The notes under the pieces are model-generated. The model saw nothing but the letters and a program-made list of their open reading frames with translations, had not been told where the DNA came from and ran no database searches. The translations under genes were made by a program, and so were the position numbers. This document shows, in pieces, positions 52,174-60,877 of a DNA stretch of 64,000 bases. This DNA comes from Kribbella caucasensis (GTDB lineage Bacteria > Actinomycetota > Actinomycetes > Propionibacteriales > Kribbellaceae): NCBI RefSeq assembly GCF_004361855.1, contig NZ_SNWQ01000026.1:39918-103917 (forward strand). Direction: 5' to 3'. Position 1 is the first letter of the stretch. Each line of letters starts with the position of its first letter.

Positions 52174-52232
52174 CTGCTGGTGTGACCTCTTGCGCCCGTC
52201 CTCCGTTCTGTAAGGTGAGGTCAGGAGGACCG

Positions 52233-52988
52233 TTGAGCGATCGATCGAGTATCGAATGGACAGAGGCGACGTGGAACCCGTCGACCGGATGTGATCGGAT
52301 CTCGCCCGGTTGCGACAACTGCTATGCGCTGACGTTGGCAAAGCGCCTGAAGGCCATGGGGTCAGCGAAGTATCAGACCGACGGGGATCCTCGCACGAGT
52401 GGGCCGGGCTTCGGACTTGCGATCCATCCCGACTCGCTCGATGTGCCACGACACTGGAGACAGCCGCGCGTCGTGTTCGTGAACTCGATGTCGGATCTGT
52501 TTCACGCAAGGGTGCCCCTGGATTTCGTGCAGCAGGTGGTCCAGACGATGCGGGACACTCCGCAGCACACGTACCAGCTGTTGACGAAGCGGGCGCGGCG
52601 TCTCCGGCTGCTGTCGAGTCGGATCGAGTGGCCGAACAACGCCTGGGTTGGCACGTCAGTCGAGTCGGCGGATGAGCTTCATCGCATTGATGACCTTCGG
52701 CAGGTCGAGGCGGCGGTGCGATTCTTGTCGCTGGAGCCGCTGCTTGGCCCGTTGCCCGATTTGGACCTGACAGGTATCGGTTGGGTCATCGTCGGCGGAG
52801 AGTCCGGGCCCCGTGCGCGGCCGATGGACGTCGGTTGGGTTCGTGAGATCCGCGACCAGGCGATTGCGCAACGCGTGCCGTTCTTCTTCAAGCAGTGGGG
52901 TGGTCGGACCCCGAAGGCTGGTGGACGCGACCTCGACGGTCGAACCTGGGACGGCATGCCCGAGCGATCCGGTCGCATAGCAGTCTGA
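52233..52988 (+). CDS. Three-Cys-motif (phage Gp37/Gp68, DUF5131) family protein
   Basis: A 251-residue protein starting at a TTG seven bases after GGAGG. The start SIEWTEATWNPSTGC and the cysteines 20, 27 and 30 (STGCDRISPGCDNCYALTLA) are the family signature, resembling a radical-SAM iron-sulfur site. VVFVNSMSDLFHARVPLDFV, NAWVGTSVESADELHRIDDL and VIVGGESGPRARPMDVGWVR are conserved blocks. The family is found in phages and bacterial islands and its reaction is unknown. It is convergent with, and directly abuts, its usual partner TcmP, which supports a shared function. Confidence 0.88.
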   Translation: MSDRSSIEWTEATWNPSTGCDRISPGCDNCYALTLAKRLKAMGSAKYQTDGDPRTSGPGFGLAIHPDSLDVPRHWRQPRVVFVNSMSDLFHARVPLDFVQQVVQTMRDTPQHTYQLLTKRARRLRLLSSRIEWPNNAWVGTSVESADELHRIDDLRQVEAAVRFLSLEPLLGPLPDLDLTGIGWVIVGGESGPRARPMDVGWVREIRDQAIAQRVPFFFKQWGGRTPKAGGRDLDGRTWDGMPERSGRIAV

Positions 52989-54110
52989 TCAAGCGCCCTT
53001 GAGAAGCCGGACGGTGCTGGCCTTAGTGATCCGGCCAGACGGCTCGATCACGACCTGCCCTTCGCCGTGGAGGTGCTGTACGGCGCCTTTCGCGTGCATG
53101 GCTCGCCAACGAGCTGTCTCGAGGAGCAGCCACTTTCCGAGTTCCTCGAGCGTAGTGAGTGGCTTATCCGTCAGATGTTGGCGTACGAGCTCGAGTAGCT
53201 CGGGATCGACCATCCCTTCTGAACTGAAGAGATCCAACTGGCCAATCGGTACCGCACCCCTAACCCGTGGATCGAGAAAACGCATGCCGTCGGAGCCATC
53301 TACTTTCCACATTGCGTCCTTGATCGCCTCAACTCCACTCTCGTGGTTCGTGCCGAACACCAGGTTGAGCGGCTGGCCCGTTCTTGGCACGACCATGAAC
53401 TGAAGTTGATGGGCGAAGCCCGCTCGACGCAATGCGGCGCGGTAGGTCGCAAGCCAGTTGCGCCAGCGCTCGTCAGTGTCTTGGCTCGGATCGGACGGGC
53501 TCCAGAACTCGCGCCCACCGAAAACATCGTCCAATTGGTCCGGGTCTTCGCCCTCGCGCCGGCTGAACCAGTTGGGCCCGAAGGTGACGATCACCTCGCT
53601 GGATTGGTTGCGGGCGATGCTGGTGATCACAGGAGAGAGCGGGATGTTGACGTTTCCCCAGCTGTCGAAGACGGCCAGGATCGGGTGCAACCATGCGCCG
53701 AACTCGCTGAGCAACGGAATGGTTAGCCGCGCAGCGTCGCCGTGCCGCACGATAACCGTGACTGGCAGGGCGTCGAGATCTCCGAACCGCGCCACTAGCT
53801 CTGCAGAGAGGTGCTCGAAGCGTGCCCGGTCATTCTCGGTGAATATCAGCCGAACACGGTCACGGCGTAGCTGCATTCGTTCGACTGCGGTGTGGTGAAG
53901 TAGGCGGTCGAGCACGAAGATGGGAGAGCCTTCTTCTCCGCCGAGATAGCGTCCTGGTCCGGCGAAGGCGTCGAGGTAGGTGACTCGTGGTCGGAGGTAG
54001 CCGCGTTGCGTGGGCTGCAGCATGATCGGCCACCAAGCGTCTAGATAACGCTTGTAGAGCTGATGCTTGGCCGCGGTCGCCGGTTGGAGTTCCCAAAGCA
54101 CGTCGGACAT
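52989..54110 (-). CDS. tcmP: Three-Cys-motif partner protein TcmP
   Basis: A 373-residue protein. ATAAKHQLYKRYLDAWWPIM, VTYLDAFAGPGRYLGGEEGS (a methyltransferase-like SAM loop), IFTENDRARFEHLSAEL and ILAVFDSWGNVNIPL are hallmarks of TcmP. The family pairs with Gp37/Gp68 proteins such as the one just described; a nucleic-acid-modification role is an inference from the SAM-like loop. ATG 54110 has GGGAGG upstream. The stop codons of the two genes are side by side (52988/52989). Confidence 0.87.
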   Translation of the reverse strand: MSDVLWELQPATAAKHQLYKRYLDAWWPIMLQPTQRGYLRPRVTYLDAFAGPGRYLGGEEGSPIFVLDRLLHHTAVERMQLRRDRVRLIFTENDRARFEHLSAELVARFGDLDALPVTVIVRHGDAARLTIPLLSEFGAWLHPILAVFDSWGNVNIPLSPVITSIARNQSSEVIVTFGPNWFSRREGEDPDQLDDVFGGREFWSPSDPSQDTDERWRNWLATYRAALRRAGFAHQLQFMVVPRTGQPLNLVFGTNHESGVEAIKDAMWKVDGSDGMRFLDPRVRGAVPIGQLDLFSSEGMVDPELLELVRQHLTDKPLTTLEELGKWLLLETARWRAMHAKGAVQHLHGEGQVVIEPSGRITKASTVRLLKGA

Positions 54111-54690
54111 GCCGCAGCCTCCCTTGTGCGCTCGTGAATATCCAATCACGCTACGTCATCAGCGGTAGATTCGCGCGGCTTATCGTTGTGTCGGCACCTC
54201 GGCACCTCGGCACCTGACACGCAGGGAGAGGCGCCCGGTCACGGCAGCGTCTGCAGTTCCTCGACCTCCGTACGGGCCTCGTGTAGTGCAATGACAGCAC
54301 GTTGAATGAGATCTTCCAGGCTCTCTCCCCACTGGCTCCCAGACCCAAGTCTGGGTCTCGCCGGTGTCCGCGTCGCTGGAAGTCATAGGAACTCCGCTCG
54401 TCAGTCGAAGCGCGGGCCGTTCCCGTCTGTCGAGGAAGTGCCTTGAGTCTGCGTCCATTTTCGACTTACACCTGGCACAGAGGTTGGACGGCAGCCTGCC
54501 GTCGCTGCGGGAGCTGAAGCTCATGCCGTGACCGCTGATGCCGCACTTGGTCCGCGCCTCCGTCGCATGTTGTCCTCGACGTGAACGACATCGCTGGTCG
54601 ACTTCCAAACAAAACCGGTCATGACTAAGCTCTCAGCGCTGTGCACTTTCGACTAGCGTGTAGGTGAATCCCCAGGTGCAGACTAATCGC
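54111..54690. other. Gene-poor stretch with possible decayed small frames
   Basis: No convincing gene. On the minus strand a frame about 54180-54608 contains a zinc-knuckle-like pattern (TKCGISGHGMSFSS, then NLCARCKSK), followed by MTSSDADTGETQTWVW; a second frame at about 54242-54350 ends WGESLEDLIQRAVIALHEAR. The two would make one helical small protein if a frameshift is assumed. I treat this as probable decay. Confidence 0.3.
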
Positions 54691-54969
54691 ATGGGATCTT
54701 TCAAGGACGTGTGGGATCGCGTTGAGCGGTGTGCCGGCCAGACCTTCACGACCGCAACTGGTCTGGAGTTTACTTACCGCGTCCCAGGCAACTACCTGCG
54801 TGTCACCCGAGACGGTCGGGAGATCAACCGCTCTCTCTCGCGAACCAACTTTGAGAAGGCAACGTCGGCCATGCCCGCCGAGAAGCCGAGTGACCTCAAG
54901 GATCGGCAAGGCTCTGCCTATACGTGGGCGATCCTCATGGACTCGCGCATACGTCGCGACGACTGGTAG
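54691..54969 (+). CDS. Small hypothetical protein in the island
   Basis: A 92-residue protein: MGSFKDVWDRVERCAGQTFT, GLEFTYRVPGNYLRVTRDGR, EINRSLSRTNFEKATSAMP and YTWAILMDSRIRRDDW. The alternating strand/helix layout looks like a folded domain rather than a chance frame. The ATG at 54691 is in register with this block; a GTG lies nine codons upstream. Function unknown. Confidence 0.55.
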   Translation: MGSFKDVWDRVERCAGQTFTTATGLEFTYRVPGNYLRVTRDGREINRSLSRTNFEKATSAMPAEKPSDLKDRQGSAYTWAILMDSRIRRDDW

Positions 54970-55563
54970 CTCCTCCAAGGTTGCGAGACAACTGCAACTC
55001 CCACCCCAAGGCAGGTCGACCATCGGGCGGCGGCACGACGGGCAAGCCCCGCCAACGTGCCGGAGGTGGCGTACCTGCCCAGGATACGGCTGGGATGGCG
55101 GTCGAGGTGGTCGCAGGCTCGACCGAAGCGGCATGGTTCGCAATAAGGGCTGGCGGGCAGATGGCCGCTTCCGCGCGAGGTCTCGCATTGGAGGTCTTGA
55201 TGGATTCGCCCGACAGGGGACTTGCTCGTCTATCGATGTTCCTCACTGCGCACGCTGTGAGCGGGAGTCGGAGACAGAGACCAATCCCGTGGCGTAGAGA
55301 TCGGTGGCTATCATGGTGTACGGCGCGGCCCGATCTCGAGCGCTCAGCGCGTCTGCTCCCCGCTCAACCACAGCCCCGCGGAGTCCTCACCGTCACGCCG
55401 CGCAGATGCTCGGGCTGGATGCGGTCGAAGTCGCTTCTCCTGAGGTCCACGCCACAGCGCGATCCCAGCGGGAGCCGAAAATTCACATCGAGCACGGGTC
55501 CTGGCACCGGGCGCGCCTGGAGGCCGCTCAGCGCGTCATTCGACCGCATTTGGACGACGCTGA
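54970..55563. other. Stretch without a supportable gene
   Basis: Several overlapping frames are open on both strands, but none has a start with a ribosome-binding site and a protein-like composition. A plus-strand frame near 55020-55297 has scattered cysteines (TCRRWRTC, HCARCERES) that may be a trace of a zinc-binding gene. Confidence 0.4.
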
Positions 55564-56187
55564 TTACTTCGACTCGAGCGGTCCGATCAGGTAGGCATCG
55601 ACGCTAACACTCAAGCCCCATTGGCATCCGCCGTCGATCTGGAACCGCCGCCACGGTGCATCAAACTGGACGAGATCGGCCTCCCACATCTGTCGAGCTC
55701 GTGAGCCAACCAACGCAGCGTCGCCGTCCTCGCTTGCAAGCGCGGCTCGGATACCGCTGCTGTACTTCACCACATTTCTTCGCAGGTGCGGTGCGATCGA
55801 ACCGTCAACGTGCGTGATTAGCGCTAGAAGGAGGGCCGCGCCGCTGGGAACCAGCGCCACCATCTTCAACCCATCGCTCGCCAGCTTCGCCAGGAACTTC
55901 GTTCGGGATTTCGCACTTAGCACATCGAATGCGTACATGGCCTTGGCCTCAACCTGGACCAGCGGTTCGTCACCGCGCAATAGCGCGATATCGGCGCGAC
56001 GCCACTCACGCGAGACCACGTAGGGCGCGCCTAAGGCAGTCTGAAGCCTCCAGGCGAGACGATCACGGATGGGCAGTTCCGCCTTGCTCGTGAGCGCCAG
56101 ATATGCCAACTCGTTCTGCTCGTAGGCTTCAGACAGCGACGAGAGCGCGCTCTCGAGCGCCCAAGTAATGTCGTGGTCATCGCTCAT
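55564..56187 (-). CDS. PD-(D/E)XK-like nuclease-fold protein
   Basis: A 207-residue protein. After a helical start, residues 60-82 read REWRRADIALLRGDEPLVQV and EAKA, giving Asp66 and Glu80-Ala-Lys82 in the spacing of a PD-(D/E)XK active site. The C-terminal half (LASDGLKMVALVPSGAALLL) continues the alpha/beta fold. It could be a nuclease or a nuclease-like toxin or immunity protein. It is transcribed away from the EVE-DUF3883 gene, sharing a 177-base divergent region. Confidence 0.6.
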   Translation of the reverse strand: MSDDHDITWALESALSSLSEAYEQNELAYLALTSKAELPIRDRLAWRLQTALGAPYVVSREWRRADIALLRGDEPLVQVEAKAMYAFDVLSAKSRTKFLAKLASDGLKMVALVPSGAALLLALITHVDGSIAPHLRRNVVKYSSGIRAALASEDGDAALVGSRARQMWEADLVQFDAPWRRFQIDGGCQWGLSVSVDAYLIGPLESK

Positions 56188-56364
56188 GGACGCTCCTGAG
56201 GAGGGGTTTCACTCTGTGACGCTGGTCAGCGTAGTCAAGCCGCCGCTCACGGCGTCACCTCGAGCGTCACGTGCGTCATTTCGCCGCCTCTGCCCGGTTT
56301 GGCTCTCACACTCTCCCGGCGCGGTTAGCGCCCGGCGAGCCCCGCGGTGTGGATGATCGGACAC

Positions 56365-57303
56365 ATGCGCTATGTCCTTCTGACTTGGAATCCCGGGCCA
56401 CACAACGAAGAGCAGTACACGCCCGAGCAGTGGCTCGAGGAGATGGTCATCCCGCTCCGTTCTGGTGACCAACCGGAAGGCGATCGCTGGAGTATCGGCA
56501 CGAACTGGCATGTGATCGGAGAAGCCGATCCAGTGTGCATGTTGCGCCAAGGCGTCCACGGACGCGGGATTGTTGCCATGGGCGTAATCACCAGGGGCCC
56601 GTTCACCGCCGCACACTGGAATACAGCGAAGGACGGGGACGCGCACTATGTAAACGTCGCTTGGCACCGAGCGATGGACCTGAACCAGATGATCACTCTT
56701 GACGAGCTAGAGCAGGCGGTCCCCGGGTTCGCCTGGAACAAGGTTTACAGCTCGGGGCGGATCATTGAAGGTGAGCCAGCGGATCAACTCGCTGCCCTGT
56801 TGGGGCAGGCACCTCCTGGGAAGCAGCCGAGGAAGAAGGGTCCCGGCCCTCAGTACGGGTCGGCGGAACACAATCGCCTTGTGGAACTTGAGGCGATGGC
56901 AATTGTCACGGGTGGCTATGAGGACGAGGGGTGGACGGTCAGCGATGTCTCCAAACAGAACCTTGGATGGGACCTGGAGGTGCGGAGAGGTAGGTCCGTC
57001 AATTGTGTCGAAGTGAAGGGCGCGACGGGACCTCTTCCGGAATTCTTCTTAACGCCCAACGAGCACCGAGCGGCCGCCGAGAAGAGCAACTGGGTCGCCG
57101 TGGTCATCACAGACATCTTCACTGGCGAGCCAGGTTGGCACGAGCTTTCGGGTGCCGATGTGGTCGCTGCCGCTGTGCCGACTCAGTTCAGAGTGACGAG
57201 CTGCTCGAGCGTCATTTCGGCCGCGAGCGACTACGCGGGTGCAAGCCGCGCGGGGGCCGATACGCTGCGGAGCACTCGGTGGCGGCCGCGACATGACACG
57301 TGA
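56365..57303 (+). CDS. EVE-domain/DUF3883 fusion, candidate modified-base restriction enzyme
   Basis: A 312-residue two-domain protein. Residues 1-145 resemble the EVE/PUA fold that flips modified bases: RYVLLTWNPGPHNEEQYTPE, DRWSIGTNWHVIGEADPVCM and GIVAMGVITRGPF, ending NKVYSSGRII. Residues 163-255 are DUF3883, a PD-(D/E)XK-like nuclease: YGSAEHNRLVELEAMAIVTG, GWDLEVRRGRSVNCVEVKGA with Asp203, Glu216 and Lys218, and EFFLTPNEHRAAAEKSNWVA. EVE-nuclease fusions are typical of enzymes that cut methylated or otherwise modified DNA. The ATG at 56365 begins the EVE domain; ATG 56347 is possible. Confidence 0.8.
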   Translation: MRYVLLTWNPGPHNEEQYTPEQWLEEMVIPLRSGDQPEGDRWSIGTNWHVIGEADPVCMLRQGVHGRGIVAMGVITRGPFTAAHWNTAKDGDAHYVNVAWHRAMDLNQMITLDELEQAVPGFAWNKVYSSGRIIEGEPADQLAALLGQAPPGKQPRKKGPGPQYGSAEHNRLVELEAMAIVTGGYEDEGWTVSDVSKQNLGWDLEVRRGRSVNCVEVKGATGPLPEFFLTPNEHRAAAEKSNWVAVVITDIFTGEPGWHELSGADVVAAAVPTQFRVTSCSSVISAASDYAGASRAGADTLRSTRWRPRHDT

Positions 57304-57496
57304 GCGGTGCGCGACACACGTGGCCGCAGATGCAAGGGGGAGCACATGTACACGACCAGGCAGACGTTGTTGACGTGGATGGCGTCCTCGAGCGGGGTCG
57401 GCTTGGAACGCAACTGACTCACGGCGAACCTCGAGCGCGGCCGAGCCGGAGGCGATTGGCAGATAGCGTCAACAAGGAGGGGCCGAGGAGGTACAA

Positions 57497-57922
57497 ATGA
57501 AGTACACCCACCTCAACAACGACCAGGTCCACCAAGTGGGGATCTACATCGCGGCAACGGAGGCCGTCCTGCAGGGACACAGTGTGGAGGTCGTTCCAGA
57601 GGAGCGTCGATATCGACTGCGGGTAGACGGAAAGCTAGTCCAGGTCTTCACGAGACGGGCAGGCGACTGGCAACCGAACGCGATGCAACCGGTTGCTGAC
57701 GACACCGAGGGCGTGATTTTCCTTGACCTGGCTGCTGACGAGCCGGAGTTCTATGTCGCGGCAGGCGACTGGTTGCGCGACGACGTCGCAAAACACTACG
57801 GACATTACCTAGCGGCCCACGGAGGTACGCGGCGTGATAATCCCGAGAGTCGCCACCACAAGGTGACGACCAGGCGCGTTGCCCAGTGGCGAGATCGATG
57901 GGACGTACTGGGAAGCGGGTAG
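57497..57922 (+). CDS. Island hypothetical protein with HGG...HH motif
   Basis: A 141-residue protein: MKYTHLNNDQVHQVGIYIAA, TEAVLQGHSVEVVPEERRYR, VIFLDLAADEPEFYVAAGDW and a C-terminal AAHGGTRRDNPESRHHKVTT followed by VAQWRDRWDVLG. The last block looks like a conserved metal- or nucleic-acid-binding signature found in other defence-region proteins of unknown role. A strong GAGGAGG site precedes the ATG. About 190 bases after the EVE-DUF3883 gene, same strand. Confidence 0.6.
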   Translation: MKYTHLNNDQVHQVGIYIAATEAVLQGHSVEVVPEERRYRLRVDGKLVQVFTRRAGDWQPNAMQPVADDTEGVIFLDLAADEPEFYVAAGDWLRDDVAKHYGHYLAAHGGTRRDNPESRHHKVTTRRVAQWRDRWDVLGSG

Positions 57923-58138
57923 GCGTCCTATGCGTTTCGCGGGCCGGCCAAGGGCGTGGTGTGCCGCGCCAACGGGCGCCAGGTCTAAGGTGGCCGGATT
58001 TTGGCTCTCCGCTGCGCACATGGACCGCCGGTCGTGACACCCTCACCACGGGCGCCGACTCGTCCTTCGGCGCCCTAGTGTCAGTCGCGTCCTGTAGATG
58101 TTTAGGCGCGTGTCCGTTAGCGGCAAGAGGACCTCATT

Positions 58139-58837
58139 TTGAACCAAGACTCGACAGACGGCACCGCGGCTGGCACTGCAGGTGTCTTGGCGGTTATGCG
58201 GAAGCGGCCCCAGTGGCCCCAAGCCGTCGAGCGCCTTCGGAACCTCGCTGCTTCGCGTGGGGACGGACCCCATCGGGCCGCTGAAGCGTACGGCGAGGTG
58301 TATCGCGGACGCCGCGGGGCGATGGTCTTCGATGTGGTCGTCTCCCGGCAGCGGAAGTACCAAAGCGTCGTCTTGCCTCGCGTCGAGAAGTGGGCCGCGG
58401 CAGGTGACCCCTCCTTGGCGAGGCTGGCGCAGAGCGAGGTGCGGGCCGAGCAGTTCGGGCTGCAGCGCACCGAGCCGGTAACACTTCAGACGGTGGCCGC
58501 CAACCTCCTCGCCTTCTGTCGTGACCAGGGGCTTTCGGAGGACGAAGGCTGCCGAGCATGGGCCGACGGGGTTCAGGATCTCGAGCACGCTCCGAAGTTG
58601 GACCCGATCGTTGGTGGAGTGTCGGGGATCGGTCCGGCACTATTCGCCTACATGCGTATGCGATGTGGATCCGACGCGTTGAAGCCGGACCTACGGGTCG
58701 CCGGCACACTCCGCAAGCTGGGCTTCGACGTGCCCGGCGATGAACATTCCATCCTGGTTGTGGCGCGGGCGGCGGCGGCCGAGCTTGGCGTCAGTCTGCT
58801 CGTCCTCGATCAACTGCTGTGGGGCCGCGACGGGTGA
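58139..58837 (+). CDS. HhH-GPD-like protein (DNA-glycosylase fold)
   Basis: A 232-residue protein. The second half contains GGVSGIGPALFAYMRMRCGS (helix-hairpin-helix, residues 159-178), then ALKPDLRVAGTLRKLGFDVP with Asp184 where HhH-GPD enzymes have the catalytic aspartate, and a helical end (AAAAELGVSLLVLDQLLWGR). This resembles base-excision glycosylases. The N-terminal part is helical with no motif I recognise. It starts at a TTG with GAGGA upstream. In the island it could act on modified or damaged bases. Confidence 0.55.
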   Translation: MNQDSTDGTAAGTAGVLAVMRKRPQWPQAVERLRNLAASRGDGPHRAAEAYGEVYRGRRGAMVFDVVVSRQRKYQSVVLPRVEKWAAAGDPSLARLAQSEVRAEQFGLQRTEPVTLQTVAANLLAFCRDQGLSEDEGCRAWADGVQDLEHAPKLDPIVGGVSGIGPALFAYMRMRCGSDALKPDLRVAGTLRKLGFDVPGDEHSILVVARAAAAELGVSLLVLDQLLWGRDG

Positions 58838-59250
58838 TTCTCACTGGCCAGTCACACATGTAGCGCACCCCTGCCCTAAGTCCGACAGCCTCCTGGCGAC
58901 CCTGCGCGAATCCTCCGGTGCGTCAGCCGGCAGCTCCACTCCGCAGCTTCGGCGCGGGCAGTCGCGCTTCTTTTCGCGGCTTGAAGCCGCTGCGCGGCTT
59001 GGTGCAGGCATCTCGGTTGCTGAGTTTGCCTCTAACAGATCAAGGGCGCGCCTTCGGCGCGCGGCCCCGGATAGCCCCGTCCCCCCGGCCGCCCGATCGT
59101 ACGGCCACCACGACCCATATCAGAGCGCCTACGGCGTCCCTACGGGAGCGGCAAGCCGACTCTTGACATGCGCCGCGCTGGCCTGGGTTTGGCAGCTATC
59201 GGGGGACGGGCCAGGAATGGCGTTCGACCATTACACGCTGACGGCGCGAG
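58838..59250. other. Non-coding stretch with GC hairpins
   Basis: No gene seen. Two compact inverted repeats stand out: GCGGCTT-G-AAGCCGC (58976-58990) and GCGCGCC-TTC-GGCGCGC (59046-59062), the second a very stable tetraloop-like stem. Hairpin-rich non-coding DNA of this kind can be a terminator, an origin of transfer or replication, or a remnant of an element end; nothing here decides. Confidence 0.4.
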
Positions 59251-59514
59251 ATGATCCCGGTCATGTTGACTGAACAGCAGCAGCGCGACTGGTTCCTCCG
59301 CGAGATCACCGAGGAGATCAAGCGGTACCCCGAGCAAGCCGAGGAGAGCGACTACCAGGCAGGGTTCGTCAAGGGCGTCATCGACGCCTACGTGCGGGCA
59401 GCCCACCACTTCGACCTCATCGACGGCGACATGCTCGGCGACTATATGGCCAACGAGCTTGGCGAGGTACCCCACGAGTTCGAGAACCTGCTCCCGCGCG
59501 CCGACGAGTCCTAG
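59251..59514 (+). CDS. Small acidic helical protein
   Basis: An 87-residue protein: MLTEQQQRDWFLREITEEIK, YPEQAEESDYQAGFVKGVID, AYVRAAHHFDLIDGDMLGDY and MANELGEVPHEFENLLP. It is acidic and almost all helix, as seen in phage- or element-encoded small proteins. The start may be ATG 59251 or ATG 59263. Function unknown. Confidence 0.5.
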   Translation: MIPVMLTEQQQRDWFLREITEEIKRYPEQAEESDYQAGFVKGVIDAYVRAAHHFDLIDGDMLGDYMANELGEVPHEFENLLPRADES

Positions 59515-60877
59515 GCGGCAGCCCCGGCGTGTGCCCTCCACATGCCCTAAGTGGTGGTCATGGGCGGGCACTGACGGGTCGAGCGGGGGTCGGTTTCAGG
59601 CGCGGAAGCCCGTCCTACACAGGCGACGGGCCGCGCTTCCAAACCGGCTACGTGCTAACGGCCCCGCTAACTGCGGGTCTGGATCGGACCGGATGCCGGT
59701 GGACGATCGAGCCGGATCGAGCGGCCGACAAGGTGTGCGACAGACCCTGGACGATCGGAACTCGACGACGGGATCAGGAGGCCGGCGCCCGGCCGCACCC
59801 TAGCGGTGGTCGAGATGCGTAGCATGACTCGTGGCACGAAACGACTGATACGCATGGGGAATCTCGCGCTCGCTGGGGCCGGCCGTGTTGCTAGAAACGC
59901 TGGTAGAGAGCAGATGCGAAGATGTAGTTCTTCCTCGTAATGAGAACGTCGGCAGTCGCATTGCTGGGCTTACCGGGCAAACCCAGCAAAGTTGATCCGC
60001 CAGCAGGTGCGCGACACATGTCCGCCAACTGATTCGCGACCGGCTGGAAGCCTGGCGACCCAGGGGCACCGGCCAACGCACGCACATGCCGATGAGAGGA
60101 TGCGTCCTACCGGCCAGATAGAACTCGACCAGGGTCGACCTTTGCGCGCCGTCCGGGTACCGTGCCGAACGCCTCAGCAACATCCGCACCGACGGCGTCG
60201 GGTGCACCGCCTAGGCGGCACCATCGTCTGGCCACCAAGGCCGGACCGCTACCTCCCCGGCAGCAGCAACTCCGAAACGAGAGCGAGCGAAACCCACGGC
60301 AAGCGAGTCCTGCCCCATATGCGGCGAAGAAGCCGACGCCGACGAAATCGACCCGCACGGCCACTTCTCCGGCGACAACGACGGCGGCGACGACAGCGAG
60401 GACATCGTTCACCTGCTCATCCTCGGGTCGCGAAGGGACAGGACCGCCTGCGGTGAGGACCCCGACGACAGTAGCGACGGGGCAAGCACGGACGAAGGTA
60501 GCGTGACCTGCCCCGAGTGCCGCGCCGTCATGTGACACTTCGTAGCCGTTGCCGCCGAGAGGTCTGCCGAGAGTGACCGCGATGTTCGGTGCCGATTGGC
60601 TGTGCTCGGCCGCCTCCTGGATCTCGCGGCTCCGTAGGGCATCTCGGCAGCTTTCCTCTTGGTGTAGAGCATTGCGAGTGTGGAGGCGACGAGGCGGAAG
60701 ACTGACACGGCGAACGCCGCAACAACCATGTCGGCAACGTACTGCACCGGACACCCGGCGGAGAGGGGTCGACCGACCGATTGTGGCGGGTGATGTCTCG
60801 CTGAGCTAAGGCTCCACGTCACCGATCAAACGGAACAAACGATAGGTGCGAGTCCGGCGCCGAGTCCGGGTCCGGAT
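59515..60877. other. Decayed or low-coding region of the island
   Basis: About 1.4 kb with no complete gene that I can support. It contains GTGCCC (59531-59536) paired with GGGCAC (59566-59571), the zinc-ribbon remnant listed separately, and a minus-strand fragment around 60600-60740 with a membrane-like segment (MVVAAFAVSVFRLVASTLAM) that loses frame. The pattern suggests broken genes. Confidence 0.45.
60215..60535 (+). pseudogene. Zinc-ribbon-like frame without a start codon
   Basis: After a TAG at 60212 the frame stays open for 106 codons to a TGA, ending with SCPICGEEADADEIDPHGHF, then an acidic stretch and VTCPECRAVM. Two CPxC pairs and acidic composition suggest a real small zinc protein, but no ATG, GTG or TTG precedes the first pair, so it is probably truncated. 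Confidence 0.35.

Noticed and set aside
54625..55188. Minus-strand frame with CPSCRRPM and CSC
   Set aside because: It overlaps the better 92-residue plus-strand gene and the rest of its composition is like a shadow frame.
60107..60754. Minus-strand 215-residue frame antisense to the zinc-ribbon remnant
   Set aside because: One segment (ALRSREIQEAAEHSQSAPNI) looks protein-like, but no start signal and poor remainder; more likely a broken gene or a shadow.
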